Below, piece by piece: positions 45,776-55,811 of a stretch of 64,000 nt of DNA. A program made the translations under genes and the position numbers. Every line of letters starts with the position of its first letter. Positions within the stretch are counted from its first letter, which is position 1. The stretch covers positions 51,601 through 115,600 of the forward strand of contig NZ_NFKJ01000008.1 in the NCBI RefSeq assembly GCF_002160325.1, read 5' to 3'. The notes below the pieces were generated by a model, which saw nothing but the letters and a program-made list of their open reading frames with translations, did not search any database and had not been told where the DNA came from. Source of the DNA: Lachnoclostridium sp. An181 (lineage in GTDB: Bacteria; Bacillota; Clostridia; Lachnospirales; Lachnospiraceae).

Positions 45776-46882
45776 ATGATGAAAAAGCAATATGACTATG
45801 TCCTTGTTGGTGGAGGACTTTTTGCAGGAACATTTGCGTATTTTGCAACAAAAAAAGGGAAAAAATGTCTGGTTATCGAAAAAAGGAACAAACTTGGTGG
45901 AAATCTTTACTGTGAGGATGTGGAGGGAATCCATGTCCATAAATATGGTGCGCATATTTTCCATACAAGCAACCGCAAGGTGTGGGATTTTGTGAACTCA
46001 CTTGTGGAGTTTAACCGTTACACAAACTCACCGGTTGCAAATTACAAAGGGGAAATCTACAATATGCCATTCAATATGAATACGTTCAGCAAAATGTGGG
46101 GAGTTGCAACACCGAAAGAGGCAAAAGCAATCATTGATGAACAGAAATCTGCCATCAAAGGGGAACCGAAAAATCTCGAAGAGCAGGCAATCAGCCTGGT
46201 TGGCGAGGATATTTACCGAAAACTGATTAAAGGATATACAGAGAAACAGTGGGGAAGAGACTGTAAAGATTTACCGTCCTTTATTATCAAACGGCTTCCG
46301 GTAAGATATACCTATGATAATAATTATTTCAATGACCTATATCAGGGAATTCCGATTGGCGGCTATAATGTACTGATCGAGGCATTGTTTGACGGCTGTG
46401 ATGTGAAATTGAATACGGATTATAACCAGGACAGAGAGACATATAATGCACTTGGCCAAAAAGTGATCTACACAGGAGCTTTGGATGCATTATATGATTT
46501 TTGTTATGGACCATTGGAGTACAGGAGCCTTCGCTTTGAATCTGAAGTGTTGGATGAAGAAAACTATCAGGGCGTGGCTGTTGTCAATTATACGGACAGG
46601 GAGACTCCATATACAAGAGTGATCGAACATAAACATTTTGAATTTGGGACACAGACAAAGACTGTGATCACAAGAGAGTATCCGGCAGAATGGGAAGAAG
46701 GGATGGAGTACTATTACCCTGTAAATGACGAAAAGAATCAGGAGCTCTATCAGAAATACAGAAAAAAAGCAGATGAAGAAGAAAAAATTTTACTGGGCGG
46801 AAGGCTTGCCGAGTACAAATATTACGATATGGATAAAGTCATTGAATCTGCATTCCAGTTAGTGGAAAAAGAATTGCAATAG
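45776..46882 (+). CDS. glf: UDP-galactopyranose mutase
   Basis: A 368-residue flavoenzyme converting UDP-galactopyranose to UDP-galactofuranose. The FAD dinucleotide fold is at the N-terminus (YVLVGGGLFAGTFAY, then VIEKRNKLGGNLY), with the conserved HKYGAHIFHT near 58-67 and GYTEKQWG near 158. It shows that the locus product contains galactofuranose. It starts immediately after the previous stop. Confidence 0.95.
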   Translation: MMKKQYDYVLVGGGLFAGTFAYFATKKGKKCLVIEKRNKLGGNLYCEDVEGIHVHKYGAHIFHTSNRKVWDFVNSLVEFNRYTNSPVANYKGEIYNMPFNMNTFSKMWGVATPKEAKAIIDEQKSAIKGEPKNLEEQAISLVGEDIYRKLIKGYTEKQWGRDCKDLPSFIIKRLPVRYTYDNNYFNDLYQGIPIGGYNVLIEALFDGCDVKLNTDYNQDRETYNALGQKVIYTGALDALYDFCYGPLEYRSLRFESEVLDEENYQGVAVVNYTDRETPYTRVIEHKHFEFGTQTKTVITREYPAEWEEGMEYYYPVNDEKNQELYQKYRKKADEEEKILLGGRLAEYKYYDMDKVIESAFQLVEKELQ

Positions 46883-46892
46883 GAGAAATAAG

Positions 46893-47954
46893 ATGGAAAA
46901 TAATATCAAAGTCAGTATCATCATGCCTGTGTATAAGGTAGAGGAATATGTTGGAAAAGCAATTGAAAGCATTCAAGCCCAGACATTGAAAGAATGGGAG
47001 TTTTTGATCGTGGACGATGGGACGCCGGACCGAAGCGGTGAAATTTGTGACGAGTATGCTGCACGTGATGAGAGAATCCATGTGATTCACAAGGAAAATG
47101 GCGGTGCTCCGAGTGCGAGAAATATGGCGATTGAAATTGCAAAAGGAGAATACATGTATTTCATGGATTCTGATGACTGGGCAGAGCCGACGATGCTGGA
47201 AGATATGTATAATCTTGCAAAAAGAGACAATGCACAGTTGGTTGTGGCCGGATTTTATATCGATACCTATTATGACAAAGAAAACTATGTGACAGACAAT
47301 TTTTTGGTGGAGGATGCAGTTTATCCAAATAAAGAGGCATTTCGCAAAAATGCATATAAATTGTTTGATAAAAACTTGTTGTATACTCCGTGGAATAAAT
47401 TGTTTGAGTCAAAATATATCATGGAAAATAACTTGAGATTCCCAAAAACTTTTTGGGACGATTTTCCGTTTAATGTAAGTATTGTCAAGAATGTAGAACG
47501 TGTGACAGTAACTTCAAAACAGTATTACCATTTTTTGCGTGCACGTTCCGAGTCAGAGACAGCGGCTTATCGTCCGGGAATGTATGAAAAGAGAGAAGAA
47601 GAGCACGGCTGGATGATTAACTTGTACAAAGAATGGCATGTGGGAGATCCGGCAAGTACAGAAATGATTGCGAGACGTTATATGGAGAGATTTGTGGGAT
47701 GTGTGGAGAACATTACAAATCCGAAGTGTATGATGTCCAAGAAAGAAAAGAAACAGGAAATCAAAAAGATGCTCCAAAACCCAAGAATTGACAAGATGGG
47801 AAAAGTGGCGCGTCCGCGTTCCTTGTATATGAAGATTTTGCTGTTACCGATCAAGTGGCATAATACATTGCTCACTTACTGGGAGGCAAAAGTGATCACG
47901 TATGTGAAGACGAAAAATACGAAATTGTTTACGAAATTAAAGGCGGGAAGATAA
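46893..47954 (+). CDS. GT2 glycosyltransferase
   Basis: A 353-residue cytosolic GT-A enzyme. The catalytic N-terminus reads KVSIIMPVYKVEEYVGKAI, then FLIVDDGTPDRSG, and the metal-binding DSDDW is near residue 92. The C-terminal 120 residues are basic and helical (ending KTKNTKLFTKLKAGR). It overlaps the next transferase by one base. Acceptor and donor are unknown; adjacency to glf makes UDP-Galf a possible donor. Confidence 0.88.
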   Translation: MENNIKVSIIMPVYKVEEYVGKAIESIQAQTLKEWEFLIVDDGTPDRSGEICDEYAARDERIHVIHKENGGAPSARNMAIEIAKGEYMYFMDSDDWAEPTMLEDMYNLAKRDNAQLVVAGFYIDTYYDKENYVTDNFLVEDAVYPNKEAFRKNAYKLFDKNLLYTPWNKLFESKYIMENNLRFPKTFWDDFPFNVSIVKNVERVTVTSKQYYHFLRARSESETAAYRPGMYEKREEEHGWMINLYKEWHVGDPASTEMIARRYMERFVGCVENITNPKCMMSKKEKKQEIKKMLQNPRIDKMGKVARPRSLYMKILLLPIKWHNTLLTYWEAKVITYVKTKNTKLFTKLKAGR

Positions 47955-49012
47955 TGGAAGGAAAAAGACCGTTTATCAGTGTAGTGATGCCGGTGTATAA
48001 TGCAGAAGAGTATTTAGAAAAAAGTATCACGAGCATTTTGGAACAAACCTTTCAAGATTTCGAATTAGTTATAATCAATGATTGTTCAAAAGATAATAGT
48101 AAATCTATATGTTTGCGTTTTGCAAAAGATAATAAAAAAATAAAATTTTTAGATTTAAAAGAAAATGTCGGTGCAGGAGCTGCGCGTAATTATGGAATTG
48201 AACATGCAACAGGATATTATCTTGCTTTCGTGGATTCGGATGATAAGATAGCAACAGATTTGTTTGAACAAGCAGTTTTGGCCTCAGAAGAAGGAAAGAT
48301 TGATATGGTCGTTTGGGGAATGACTGAATTGTATTTAAATAGAAAAGGAGAAGTGAATCATATCAAAATTGTACAGTCTGAGAAAGGAACCTGGAGAGGA
48401 GAAAAAATTGCAAAAAAAATCCTTGAACTGGAAGAAAAGACACTTTTAGGCTATCAATGCAATAAATTGTATAAAAAATCTATTGTAGATACTATGTGTT
48501 TGAGGTTCGAAAAGTCTATATTATATGAAGATTATTTTTTTACATTAAAATTTTGTGAACATATCCATTCTATAACTTATATAGAACATGCAGGATATTT
48601 TTATTACAAGAGATTTAATGAAAGCATTACTACAAGATTTGTTCCAGAGTATTATCAATTAAGTAAACGAAGAATAGAGGAAATGTATGGATATTGTAAA
48701 AAAGAAGGTATTTTAGAAAGTAGCATACAAGTTTTGAACAATATATATATACGCTATATTTTATCTGCAGCTACCAGGAATGAAGATAAACGCTGTAAGC
48801 TAAATAGAATTCAGAAAAAGCAATGGTTATATAAAGTGAGCAAAGATAAGTTATATCTTGAAATTTGTAGTGGAAGAAAGACGAAATCAATCACTCTGAA
48901 TGTTTTTAAATGGATGATGGAAAAAAATTTAAACATTGGATGTAGAATTATTTCAAAAGGTATATATAAAGTGAAAAAATATGGGCCACTTCTGTTTTCA
49001 AAAATAAAATAA
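47954..49012 (+). CDS. GT2 glycosyltransferase
   Basis: A 352-residue relative of the preceding enzyme, with FISVVMPVYNAEEYLEKSI at residues 7-25, LVIINDCSKDNS near 38, and DSDDK near 95. Base composition changes inside the gene: the first 100 bases resemble the upstream genes, after which it becomes AT-rich like the downstream cassette, suggesting a recombination joint. Specificity is unknown. Confidence 0.87.
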   Translation: MEGKRPFISVVMPVYNAEEYLEKSITSILEQTFQDFELVIINDCSKDNSKSICLRFAKDNKKIKFLDLKENVGAGAARNYGIEHATGYYLAFVDSDDKIATDLFEQAVLASEEGKIDMVVWGMTELYLNRKGEVNHIKIVQSEKGTWRGEKIAKKILELEEKTLLGYQCNKLYKKSIVDTMCLRFEKSILYEDYFFTLKFCEHIHSITYIEHAGYFYYKRFNESITTRFVPEYYQLSKRRIEEMYGYCKKEGILESSIQVLNNIYIRYILSAATRNEDKRCKLNRIQKKQWLYKVSKDKLYLEICSGRKTKSITLNVFKWMMEKNLNIGCRIISKGIYKVKKYGPLLFSKIK

Positions 49013-49026
49013 AGAGGAAAGAAAAA

Positions 49027-50166
49027 ATGAAATATATTAAATATTGGGCGATATATTTAATGCGTACAGTGTTAAAAATATTTTATATTGTTCCTGTAAA
49101 TAGAAAAAGGATATATTTTTCTGCAAATAGAGGAACTTCTATAAGCTGCAATCCAAAGTATATTTACGAATATATGGTAGAAAATTTTCCGGGACAATTT
49201 GAATATGTTTGGGAATATGTCATGGACAGGAAAACTGATAAACAGACGAAATATGTAAAACCTTATTCTTTGCAGTCAATTTTATATTTGTTGACCTCAA
49301 AAGTAATTATTAGTAATGACGGGTTAGGCAGCTATATCCCAAAAAGAAAGAATCAATGCTTTATTAATACTTGGCATGGGGGTGGAGCGTATAAAAGAGT
49401 TGGAGAGGAAACGATTGAAGGCTGTGGAGTAGAAATGAAAATTAACAAGATATGTGGAAAACAGACGGATATTTTTATTTCTAGTTGTAGAATGTTTTCA
49501 AAAGTAATGTCATATTCGAAAGCGGTTGATCAGAATAAGTTTTTGGAATGTGGAATGCCTCGAAATGATTTCCTTGTAAACGGGAAAGGAAAAGAAAAAA
49601 AGGAAAAAGTCTATCAATATTTAAAATTAGACAGCTCTAAAAAAACAGTTATGTTTGCACCGACGTACAGAGGCAATGAAGGAGATGCAAAATTTGACAA
49701 TGAAATAGATAAGGACAGATGTCTGAATGCTTTGCAAAAGAGATTTGGGGGAGAATGGGTGTTTCTAATTCGTAAACATCACTTTGTTGAAAAAGATATA
49801 GAGTCGGAAGGATGTATAGATGTCAGTGATTATCCGGACATGCAAGAACTTTTAGGTGCTGTAGATGTATTTATCACGGATTATTCTTCGACGATCTGGG
49901 ATTATTCATTGACATTTAAACCAGGATTTTTATTTGTGCCAGATTTAGAAAAATATCAAGCCGAAAGAAATTTTTATACTAATCCGTCGACATGGGCGTT
50001 TCCATTAGCAAAAAGTAATGTAGAACTGGAAAGACTGATTTTAAATTTTGATCAAGAAAAAAATAGAAAGAAAATAGAAACTCATCATAAAATTTTGGAA
50101 AATAAAGAAACAGGATGTGCAACGGAAATGGCTGTCAATAAAATTGTAAATTTTTTGATGAAATAG
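49027..50166 (+). CDS. TagF/TagB-like polyol-phosphate transferase
   Basis: A 379-residue member of the CDP-glycerol glycerophosphotransferase family, which transfers glycerol- or ribitol-phosphate from a CDP carrier. Family landmarks are INTWHGGGAYKR near 116-127, FAPTYRGNEGD near 215, and ITDYSSTIWDYSLTFKP near 283-299 with the DYSS motif; RKHHFV near 253 resembles the conserved H-x-H type segment. The N-terminus is amphipathic or hydrophobic and probably membrane-associated. With the IspD-like gene at 55070 it predicts a polyol-phosphate substituent. Confidence 0.88.
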   Translation: MKYIKYWAIYLMRTVLKIFYIVPVNRKRIYFSANRGTSISCNPKYIYEYMVENFPGQFEYVWEYVMDRKTDKQTKYVKPYSLQSILYLLTSKVIISNDGLGSYIPKRKNQCFINTWHGGGAYKRVGEETIEGCGVEMKINKICGKQTDIFISSCRMFSKVMSYSKAVDQNKFLECGMPRNDFLVNGKGKEKKEKVYQYLKLDSSKKTVMFAPTYRGNEGDAKFDNEIDKDRCLNALQKRFGGEWVFLIRKHHFVEKDIESEGCIDVSDYPDMQELLGAVDVFITDYSSTIWDYSLTFKPGFLFVPDLEKYQAERNFYTNPSTWAFPLAKSNVELERLILNFDQEKNRKKIETHHKILENKETGCATEMAVNKIVNFLMK

Positions 50167-50179
50167 AAAGGAAAATATT

Positions 50180-51436
50180 ATGAATGATTTTTATGATTTA
50201 AATGATTTGGTGGCATTTTATTTGAAAAAATGGAAAAGTGTTTTGGCGGTAATTATGATTGGTGCCATTGCTTTTGCGGGAGTTAGGCTGGTTTCTAATA
50301 TTCAACAATATAAAAATCAAGATGAGAATCAAGTGATTAAAAATCAAGCAGAGGGAGAGGAACCAACTTGGAAACGAATTACATATACTGTTAAAGTTGA
50401 TGATCTTTATGATATTGTTGAAGGGATACCTGTTTTAAAAACAAAAGAGATTACAGAGGCTTTTTTGAAAGGTGCAAAAAGTGAAAGTGTAATGAATGAG
50501 CTGTTAAATAAATATTTTGAAAAAGAGAAACAAGAAGATACGTCTAGAAAAGAAAGTTTCAACCATTATGGATATATTTTAGATAAAGAAAAAGATTATC
50601 CATATACTTATTATGATTTTATGAACCAGACAATTGTTGAGCAGGATACAAATATTGAAAACTATGTGATGATAGGGTTTAAGTCTACAGATGAAGAATT
50701 GGCTGAAGAGATTGCCAAAGAATATACTGATATTTTAATAAAACATGTCAACGAAATTGTAAAAGAGAGCAAGTGTGAAGTAGTTGATAAAACATTAGTA
50801 TATGAGCTTCCAGCAACATCAGCAGGGGCAGTGTCATCTAGAAAAGTAGATGCAGCTGTTAATACGGTGATTACAAAATCGAGCATTGTGAAACAGACCA
50901 TAAAAGGTGCGATTTGGGGAGCAATGATAGCAGCTTGCTTGATAATTGTGGTGCTATTTTTTATATATTACACAAGTAAGAAGGTTCGGAAATACTCGGA
51001 TTTGAAAAAAAGCAATATAGATATTTTAGGTGTAATTGCTGATGGAAAAATAGGAAGATATAAAAAATTTATAGGAAGACTTGAGGGAAATAATGAATAT
51101 TTTGCCAATCAGGAGGAGTTTGCACAATATTTTTGTGAGTTTTTAAAAGTAAATGGTATTTCTGAAGGAAATATATTAATATGTGGGAATGACCATAAGA
51201 AAAAATTGACCAAATTTCAGGAAGTTTTGTCAGAAATTTGTAGAGATATAAAAATTGATTTTATATATGAAGGTTCTTTATCAATTTCTAAAGAGGCTTT
51301 AAGAAACGTAAATAATGTATCCTATGCAATTATAGGTGAAGTTTTTAATAAATCTTTGATAAACTCAATGGAAGAAGAATATAAATATTGTCAAAATTAT
51401 AACATAAAAGTATTAGGATTAGTGGCGATAGAATAG
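50180..51436 (+). CDS. Wzz/CpsC-like chain-length protein with a kinase-like C-terminal domain
   Basis: A 418-residue polysaccharide copolymerase. It begins FYDLNDLVAFYLKKWKSV with a first span (about 19-36), has an extracytoplasmic coiled region (about 40-245) and a second span (about 246-270). The remaining 145 cytoplasmic residues resemble a tyrosine-kinase (CpsD) fold in layout, with NILICGNDHKKKLTKF where the P-loop would be, but without a Walker A GxxGxGK(S/T). No separate CpsD kinase or CpsB phosphatase is present in the window. It probably sets chain length together with the EpsG-like polymerase next door. Confidence 0.82.
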   Translation: MNDFYDLNDLVAFYLKKWKSVLAVIMIGAIAFAGVRLVSNIQQYKNQDENQVIKNQAEGEEPTWKRITYTVKVDDLYDIVEGIPVLKTKEITEAFLKGAKSESVMNELLNKYFEKEKQEDTSRKESFNHYGYILDKEKDYPYTYYDFMNQTIVEQDTNIENYVMIGFKSTDEELAEEIAKEYTDILIKHVNEIVKESKCEVVDKTLVYELPATSAGAVSSRKVDAAVNTVITKSSIVKQTIKGAIWGAMIAACLIIVVLFFIYYTSKKVRKYSDLKKSNIDILGVIADGKIGRYKKFIGRLEGNNEYFANQEEFAQYFCEFLKVNGISEGNILICGNDHKKKLTKFQEVLSEICRDIKIDFIYEGSLSISKEALRNVNNVSYAIIGEVFNKSLINSMEEEYKYCQNYNIKVLGLVAIE

Positions 51437-51454
51437 AAACAAGGCGGGAGAAAA

Positions 51455-52519
51455 ATGTCAGTTTTAGTATATAGCGTTACAATGATTTTAACAGTAATAG
51501 GCGCATATTTATGGGACAATTACAAAAAAAAAGAAAGAATTCAAGTAAAGGAAAAATGTTTGGAAACCGTCTTTGTAGTATTAACTTTTTTACCGATGTA
51601 TTTGGTTAATGCTAGTGCTTATTATACTGGAGGAGATTATGCTACATATGTTCAATATTTTCAAAAGATAAGACTAGGAATTGATATAGATACAGATATT
51701 GCATACTATTTGATTAATCGTTTTGTTATTGCGATAGGCGGTGAATTTCAATTAGTCTATTTTATTGTTTGTTTTATTGGATATGGTCTATTGCTTTTAT
51801 GTGTTAAAAAATTTTCGGATAATTATGCTCTAACTTTATTTTTATATTTTGCATATGCATATTTTTTTCGATTTGGTATGAATTTGATAAGACAATTTAT
51901 TGCAGTAATGTTAGTATTTTTGGCATATGAATATATTGAAAAACGAAAATTGATTTTATTTACTATATTGATAATTTTGGCCACTTCTTTTCATTTTTCT
52001 GCAATTATTATTTGGCCATTTTATTTTATATTAAATCGAAAGTTAAAATTATCATTTTTTTTAATGATTGCAATGGTATGTATTCCTTTTAATTTTAAAT
52101 TTCAAGAAATAATGACGTTTTTGTTTGCTAAATTCAAACCATCGTATCTAACAAGTAACTATATTACACGTACTTTTTCGTGGGATATTGCTTTTATTTT
52201 ATGCCATATTATAGCGCTTGGAATTGTATTTTTGTATTATGATTATTTGCAGACCAATATAAAAAATAGAATTATGATAAATGCTCTATATATAGGAATT
52301 ATCATTTCTACATTAGCGTGTTGGTTACCTGAATATAAACGATTTGCATATTATTTTTTGTTTCCGGAAATTTGTTTAATAGCAAATGCGTTACAAGTCG
52401 AAAAGCGAAACAAAATAAAAATAGGTATATTGATAATACTGTCTTTAATTTTGCTTTTCCATTTAACTAGAGCTTTGCCTATATGGGAAGTGTTCCCGTA
52501 TAAAAGTATTTTTCAATAA
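51455..52519 (+). CDS. EpsG-like polysaccharide polymerase
   Basis: A 354-residue membrane protein with about ten spans. The early outside segment YYTGGDYATYVQYFQKIR and the later FRFGMNLIRQFIAVMLVFLA match the EpsG/Wzy-like family, where the conserved Arg residues sit. It is very AT-rich. By position between the Wzz-like and Wzx genes it is the likely polymerase of the locus. Confidence 0.85.
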   Translation: MSVLVYSVTMILTVIGAYLWDNYKKKERIQVKEKCLETVFVVLTFLPMYLVNASAYYTGGDYATYVQYFQKIRLGIDIDTDIAYYLINRFVIAIGGEFQLVYFIVCFIGYGLLLLCVKKFSDNYALTLFLYFAYAYFFRFGMNLIRQFIAVMLVFLAYEYIEKRKLILFTILIILATSFHFSAIIIWPFYFILNRKLKLSFFLMIAMVCIPFNFKFQEIMTFLFAKFKPSYLTSNYITRTFSWDIAFILCHIIALGIVFLYYDYLQTNIKNRIMINALYIGIIISTLACWLPEYKRFAYYFLFPEICLIANALQVEKRNKIKIGILIILSLILLFHLTRALPIWEVFPYKSIFQ

Positions 52520-52569
52520 ACTATATAAATTAAGTTGAAACATTAAAATAGATTTGGAGTTTGTATGAA

Positions 52570-53994
52570 ATGAAAAATAGCAAAACAATTAAAAATTTGT
52601 CTTATTCAGTATTGGCAAATGGAACAAATACATTAGTATCTATGATTCTAGTTTTATTTGTTCCCAAAATTTTAGGGGTAACAGAATATTCATATTGGCA
52701 ATTATATTTGTTCTATTCATCGTATGTCGGTTTTTTTCACCTTGGATGGGCTGATGGAGTTTATTTGAAATTTGGCGGTAAAAAATATGAAAGTTTAGAT
52801 AAGACATATTTTAATACGCAATTTTGGTTGTTAACTTTTTGCGAAATAATATTAGCTATAATTATCGGGGGATGGGCCTATATGTTTGTCCCTAATACAG
52901 ATAAGCAAGTTGTATTTAGTGCCTTTGCACTTTGCTGTATTTTGCAAATTCCGCGTACATTTTTACAGTATTTATTGCAAACAACAAATCGAATTGTAGA
53001 TTATGCGAAAAATTATTTGCTCGAAAAAATTATTTATGCAGTTTTAGTAATTGTATTGTTGATGATAGGAATGAGAGAATTTAAAGTTTTAGTTGGCGCA
53101 GATTTAATTGCTCGAACTGTAACGCTCATTTTATTGTCTTTAGAATGCAAAGACATAGTGTTTCGGCCTATTAAGAATGCCTTAAAAGGTTTTAAAGAAG
53201 CTTGGGATAATATTACCGTAGGAATAAAATTGATGTTTGCAAATATTGCAAGCAATCTTTTATTAGGAGTTGTTAGGTGGGCAATTCAAAATCACTGGTC
53301 TGTAGAAATCTTTGGAAGAGTATCTTTAAGTATTACAGCATCTAATCTATTGATGACTTTTATAGGTGCTGTCAGTATAGTCTTATATCCAATGTTAAAG
53401 AATATTTCCGAAGAAAAATATTCAGAAGTGTATATAAAAATGAGAAATATGTTGATGATACCAGTATTGGGTTTGCTTGTAGTGTATTATCCTGCGAAAG
53501 TAATTCTTTCCTGGTGGTTGCCGCAATATGCGGAGAGTTTACGTTATATGGCTTTATTGTTTCCGATGTGTGTATTTGAAAGTAAAATGACCATGTTGAT
53601 AAATACATATCTTAAAGCATTACGGAAGGAAAAAGTCATTATGCAGATAAATTGGATAGCTGTAATAGTGACAATAGTAACAACTGCGATTTCGGTATAT
53701 ATTGTTGATAATCTGACGTTAGCTATAGTATCACTGCCGATTCTGATGGGAATCAGATCATGTATTGGTGAAATCATTCTAGCAAAGGAAATTTCTATAT
53801 CTATAAAAAAAGATATGATTGTTGAATGGATATTAACATTTATATTTATTTGCACAGGATGGTTTTTGCAGTCTTGGATGACTACTGTAATTTATGCATT
53901 TGCATATATAGTATATCTCATTTGGAAAAAGAAGGATGTATTAATGTATTTAGAGATTATTAAACATGAGTTATTAAAGAGAAGGAATGGATAA
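52570..53994 (+). CDS. Wzx-type polysaccharide flippase
   Basis: A 474-residue MOP-superfamily exporter with about 12-14 spans; the N-terminus KNLSYSVLANGTNTLVSMIL VLFVPKIL-type start is typical of oligosaccharide repeat-unit flippases. The start at 52570 is placed ten bases after GGAG; the in-frame TTG nine bases earlier directly abuts the ribosome site. It moves undecaprenyl-diphosphate repeat units outward for polymerisation. Confidence 0.88.
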   Translation: MKNSKTIKNLSYSVLANGTNTLVSMILVLFVPKILGVTEYSYWQLYLFYSSYVGFFHLGWADGVYLKFGGKKYESLDKTYFNTQFWLLTFCEIILAIIIGGWAYMFVPNTDKQVVFSAFALCCILQIPRTFLQYLLQTTNRIVDYAKNYLLEKIIYAVLVIVLLMIGMREFKVLVGADLIARTVTLILLSLECKDIVFRPIKNALKGFKEAWDNITVGIKLMFANIASNLLLGVVRWAIQNHWSVEIFGRVSLSITASNLLMTFIGAVSIVLYPMLKNISEEKYSEVYIKMRNMLMIPVLGLLVVYYPAKVILSWWLPQYAESLRYMALLFPMCVFESKMTMLINTYLKALRKEKVIMQINWIAVIVTIVTTAISVYIVDNLTLAIVSLPILMGIRSCIGEIILAKEISISIKKDMIVEWILTFIFICTGWFLQSWMTTVIYAFAYIVYLIWKKKDVLMYLEIIKHELLKRRNG

Positions 53995-55067
53995 TGAAAC
54001 AAGAGAAAATAAAAGTTAGTTTAATAGTTCCTGTGTATAATGCACAAGAATATTTATCAGAAACATTAGAGTGTATTGTTAATCAAACTTTAAAAGAAAT
54101 AGAAATAATTTTGGTTGATGATGGTTCAAAAGATAATAGCGGAAAAATATGTGATGAATATTCTAAAAAAGATCAGAGAATAAGGGTATTTCATCAAGAA
54201 AATCATGGAATGTGTGCCTCAAGAAATTTTGGTATATCAATTGCAGAGGGAGAGTATATAGCTTTTGCCGATAATGATGATTTATTAGACAAAGATTTTT
54301 TGAAAGATAACTATGAACTGGCTGTAAAAACAAATGCAGATTTAGTTAAATTTGGTAGAAAAACAATTTATATCAATGAAAAAGGTGAAAAACGGGGAGA
54401 AGAAACCAGAAAATTTGAAAAAATAATTATAGATAGAAACCATATTAAAAAGAAGTATTTTGAAATTCAAAAAACAGGGGCGTTAAATGGAGTTTGGGAC
54501 GGTTTATATAAAAAGAAAATGCTACAAGAATGTGGCATAAAGTTTCATGAGGAATTTAGGTATGGATTTGAAGATGCGTTGTTTTGTAGAGAAATTATGC
54601 CTTATGTAAATAAAATAGTATTTAATGATAAGGTTTATTACTATCATTACATAAGAGAGACATATAGCGCATCTGCCAAGTTTAATGATAGTGCACTTGA
54701 TAAATATAAAAATGCATGTGAATTGGAAATGAAAGTGTGGGAAAAACTAGGAATCGATAGAGAAGAGAACGGAGATAAAGAGTTAGAAATAGCCAATGAG
54801 TATTTGGTACCAATACTTTTTATGTTGACTGATAAATCTTGTAGATATACATGGAAAAGAAAAAAGGATTATTTGAATAAGCTTCAAAATTATGAAGGAT
54901 TTCAATTTGAATTAACGAAAGAAAAAGTAAAAAAAATGAAAATAAAAAATAGAAATCAGAGTATTATCATAAAGATGTTTCAAAATCGAAAATATACATT
55001 GATTCTTTATATTGCAAAAGTTTATAAATACCTAATTGATAGAAAATTAAAAAGAGGTGTAAGGTGA
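53994..55067 (+). CDS. GT2 glycosyltransferase
   Basis: A 357-residue GT-A enzyme: KVSLIVPVYNAQEYLSETL at residues 7-25, IILVDDGSKDNSG near 37, and the metal-binding DNDD at about 94 in place of the common DSDD. The C-terminus is lysine-rich. It overlaps the flippase stop by one base and the next gene by a few bases. Specificity is unknown. Confidence 0.87.
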   Translation: MKQEKIKVSLIVPVYNAQEYLSETLECIVNQTLKEIEIILVDDGSKDNSGKICDEYSKKDQRIRVFHQENHGMCASRNFGISIAEGEYIAFADNDDLLDKDFLKDNYELAVKTNADLVKFGRKTIYINEKGEKRGEETRKFEKIIIDRNHIKKKYFEIQKTGALNGVWDGLYKKKMLQECGIKFHEEFRYGFEDALFCREIMPYVNKIVFNDKVYYYHYIRETYSASAKFNDSALDKYKNACELEMKVWEKLGIDREENGDKELEIANEYLVPILFMLTDKSCRYTWKRKKDYLNKLQNYEGFQFELTKEKVKKMKIKNRNQSIIIKMFQNRKYTLILYIAKVYKYLIDRKLKRGVR

Positions 55068-55069
55068 TT

Positions 55070-55792
55070 ATGGAAAATGTGGCGGTAATCTTTGCTGGAG
55101 GAATTGGGAGAAGAATGAATAGTAAGGCTTTGCCAAAACAGTTTTTGAAACTGTATGGTAAAGAAATTATCATTTATACATTGGAACATTTTCAACATCA
55201 TGAGAACATAAGCAAAATAGTAGTTTCGTGTGTAGAAGAATGGATTGATTTTTTAAAAGAATTAGTTGAAAAATATAATCTTACAAAGGTTGTGAAGATT
55301 GTTCCAGGAGGAAAAACAGGCCAAGATTCAATATATGCAGGCATTGTGGCTGCACAAGAGGTGAGTGATGAAGATGCAATTGTGTTGATTCATGATGGAG
55401 TGCGACCGTTGATCAATGCTCAACTTATATCTGACTGTATAAATACAGTAAAAGAAAAAGGAAATGCAATTACGGTAACACCGGCAATTGAGACGATTGT
55501 AAGTGCAAACGAAGATAATAAGATTGTATCTATTACTGACAGATCAGAATGTATGTTGGCGAGGGCTCCTCAATGCTTTAAACTGAAGGATATTTTACAG
55601 ATGCATAAAAGAGCTCTAGAGGAAGAAAAGCATGATTTTATAGATTCAGCATCATTAATGAAAAATTATGGGACTACATTATATGCGGTTGAAGGACCTG
55701 TCGAGAATATAAAAATCACAACTCCAATGGATTTCTATACATTCAAAGCATTATGTGAAGCAAGGGAGAATTCTCAATTATTTGGAATATAG
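55070..55792 (+). CDS. IspD/TarI-like cytidylyltransferase
   Basis: A 240-residue CTP-dependent nucleotidyltransferase. It starts ENVAVIFAGGIGRRMNSKALPKQF with the CTP loop, then HDGVRPL near 112, and an ending typical of the IspD/TarI family (NIKITTPMDFYTFKAL). Context favours a TarI-like role making CDP-ribitol or a similar CDP-polyol for the TagF-like transferase rather than isoprenoid synthesis. A GTG at 55064 overlapping the upstream stop is an equally possible start. Confidence 0.87.
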   Translation: MENVAVIFAGGIGRRMNSKALPKQFLKLYGKEIIIYTLEHFQHHENISKIVVSCVEEWIDFLKELVEKYNLTKVVKIVPGGKTGQDSIYAGIVAAQEVSDEDAIVLIHDGVRPLINAQLISDCINTVKEKGNAITVTPAIETIVSANEDNKIVSITDRSECMLARAPQCFKLKDILQMHKRALEEEKHDFIDSASLMKNYGTTLYAVEGPVENIKITTPMDFYTFKALCEARENSQLFGI

Positions 55793-55811
55793 AGTGGGAA
55801 AGAGGAAAATT

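Noticed and set aside
55064..55792. The cytidylyltransferase as the housekeeping isoprenoid ispD
   Set aside because: Location in an AT-rich capsule cassette beside an SDR and a TagF-like gene favours CDP-polyol synthesis, although sequence alone cannot fully exclude IspD activity.
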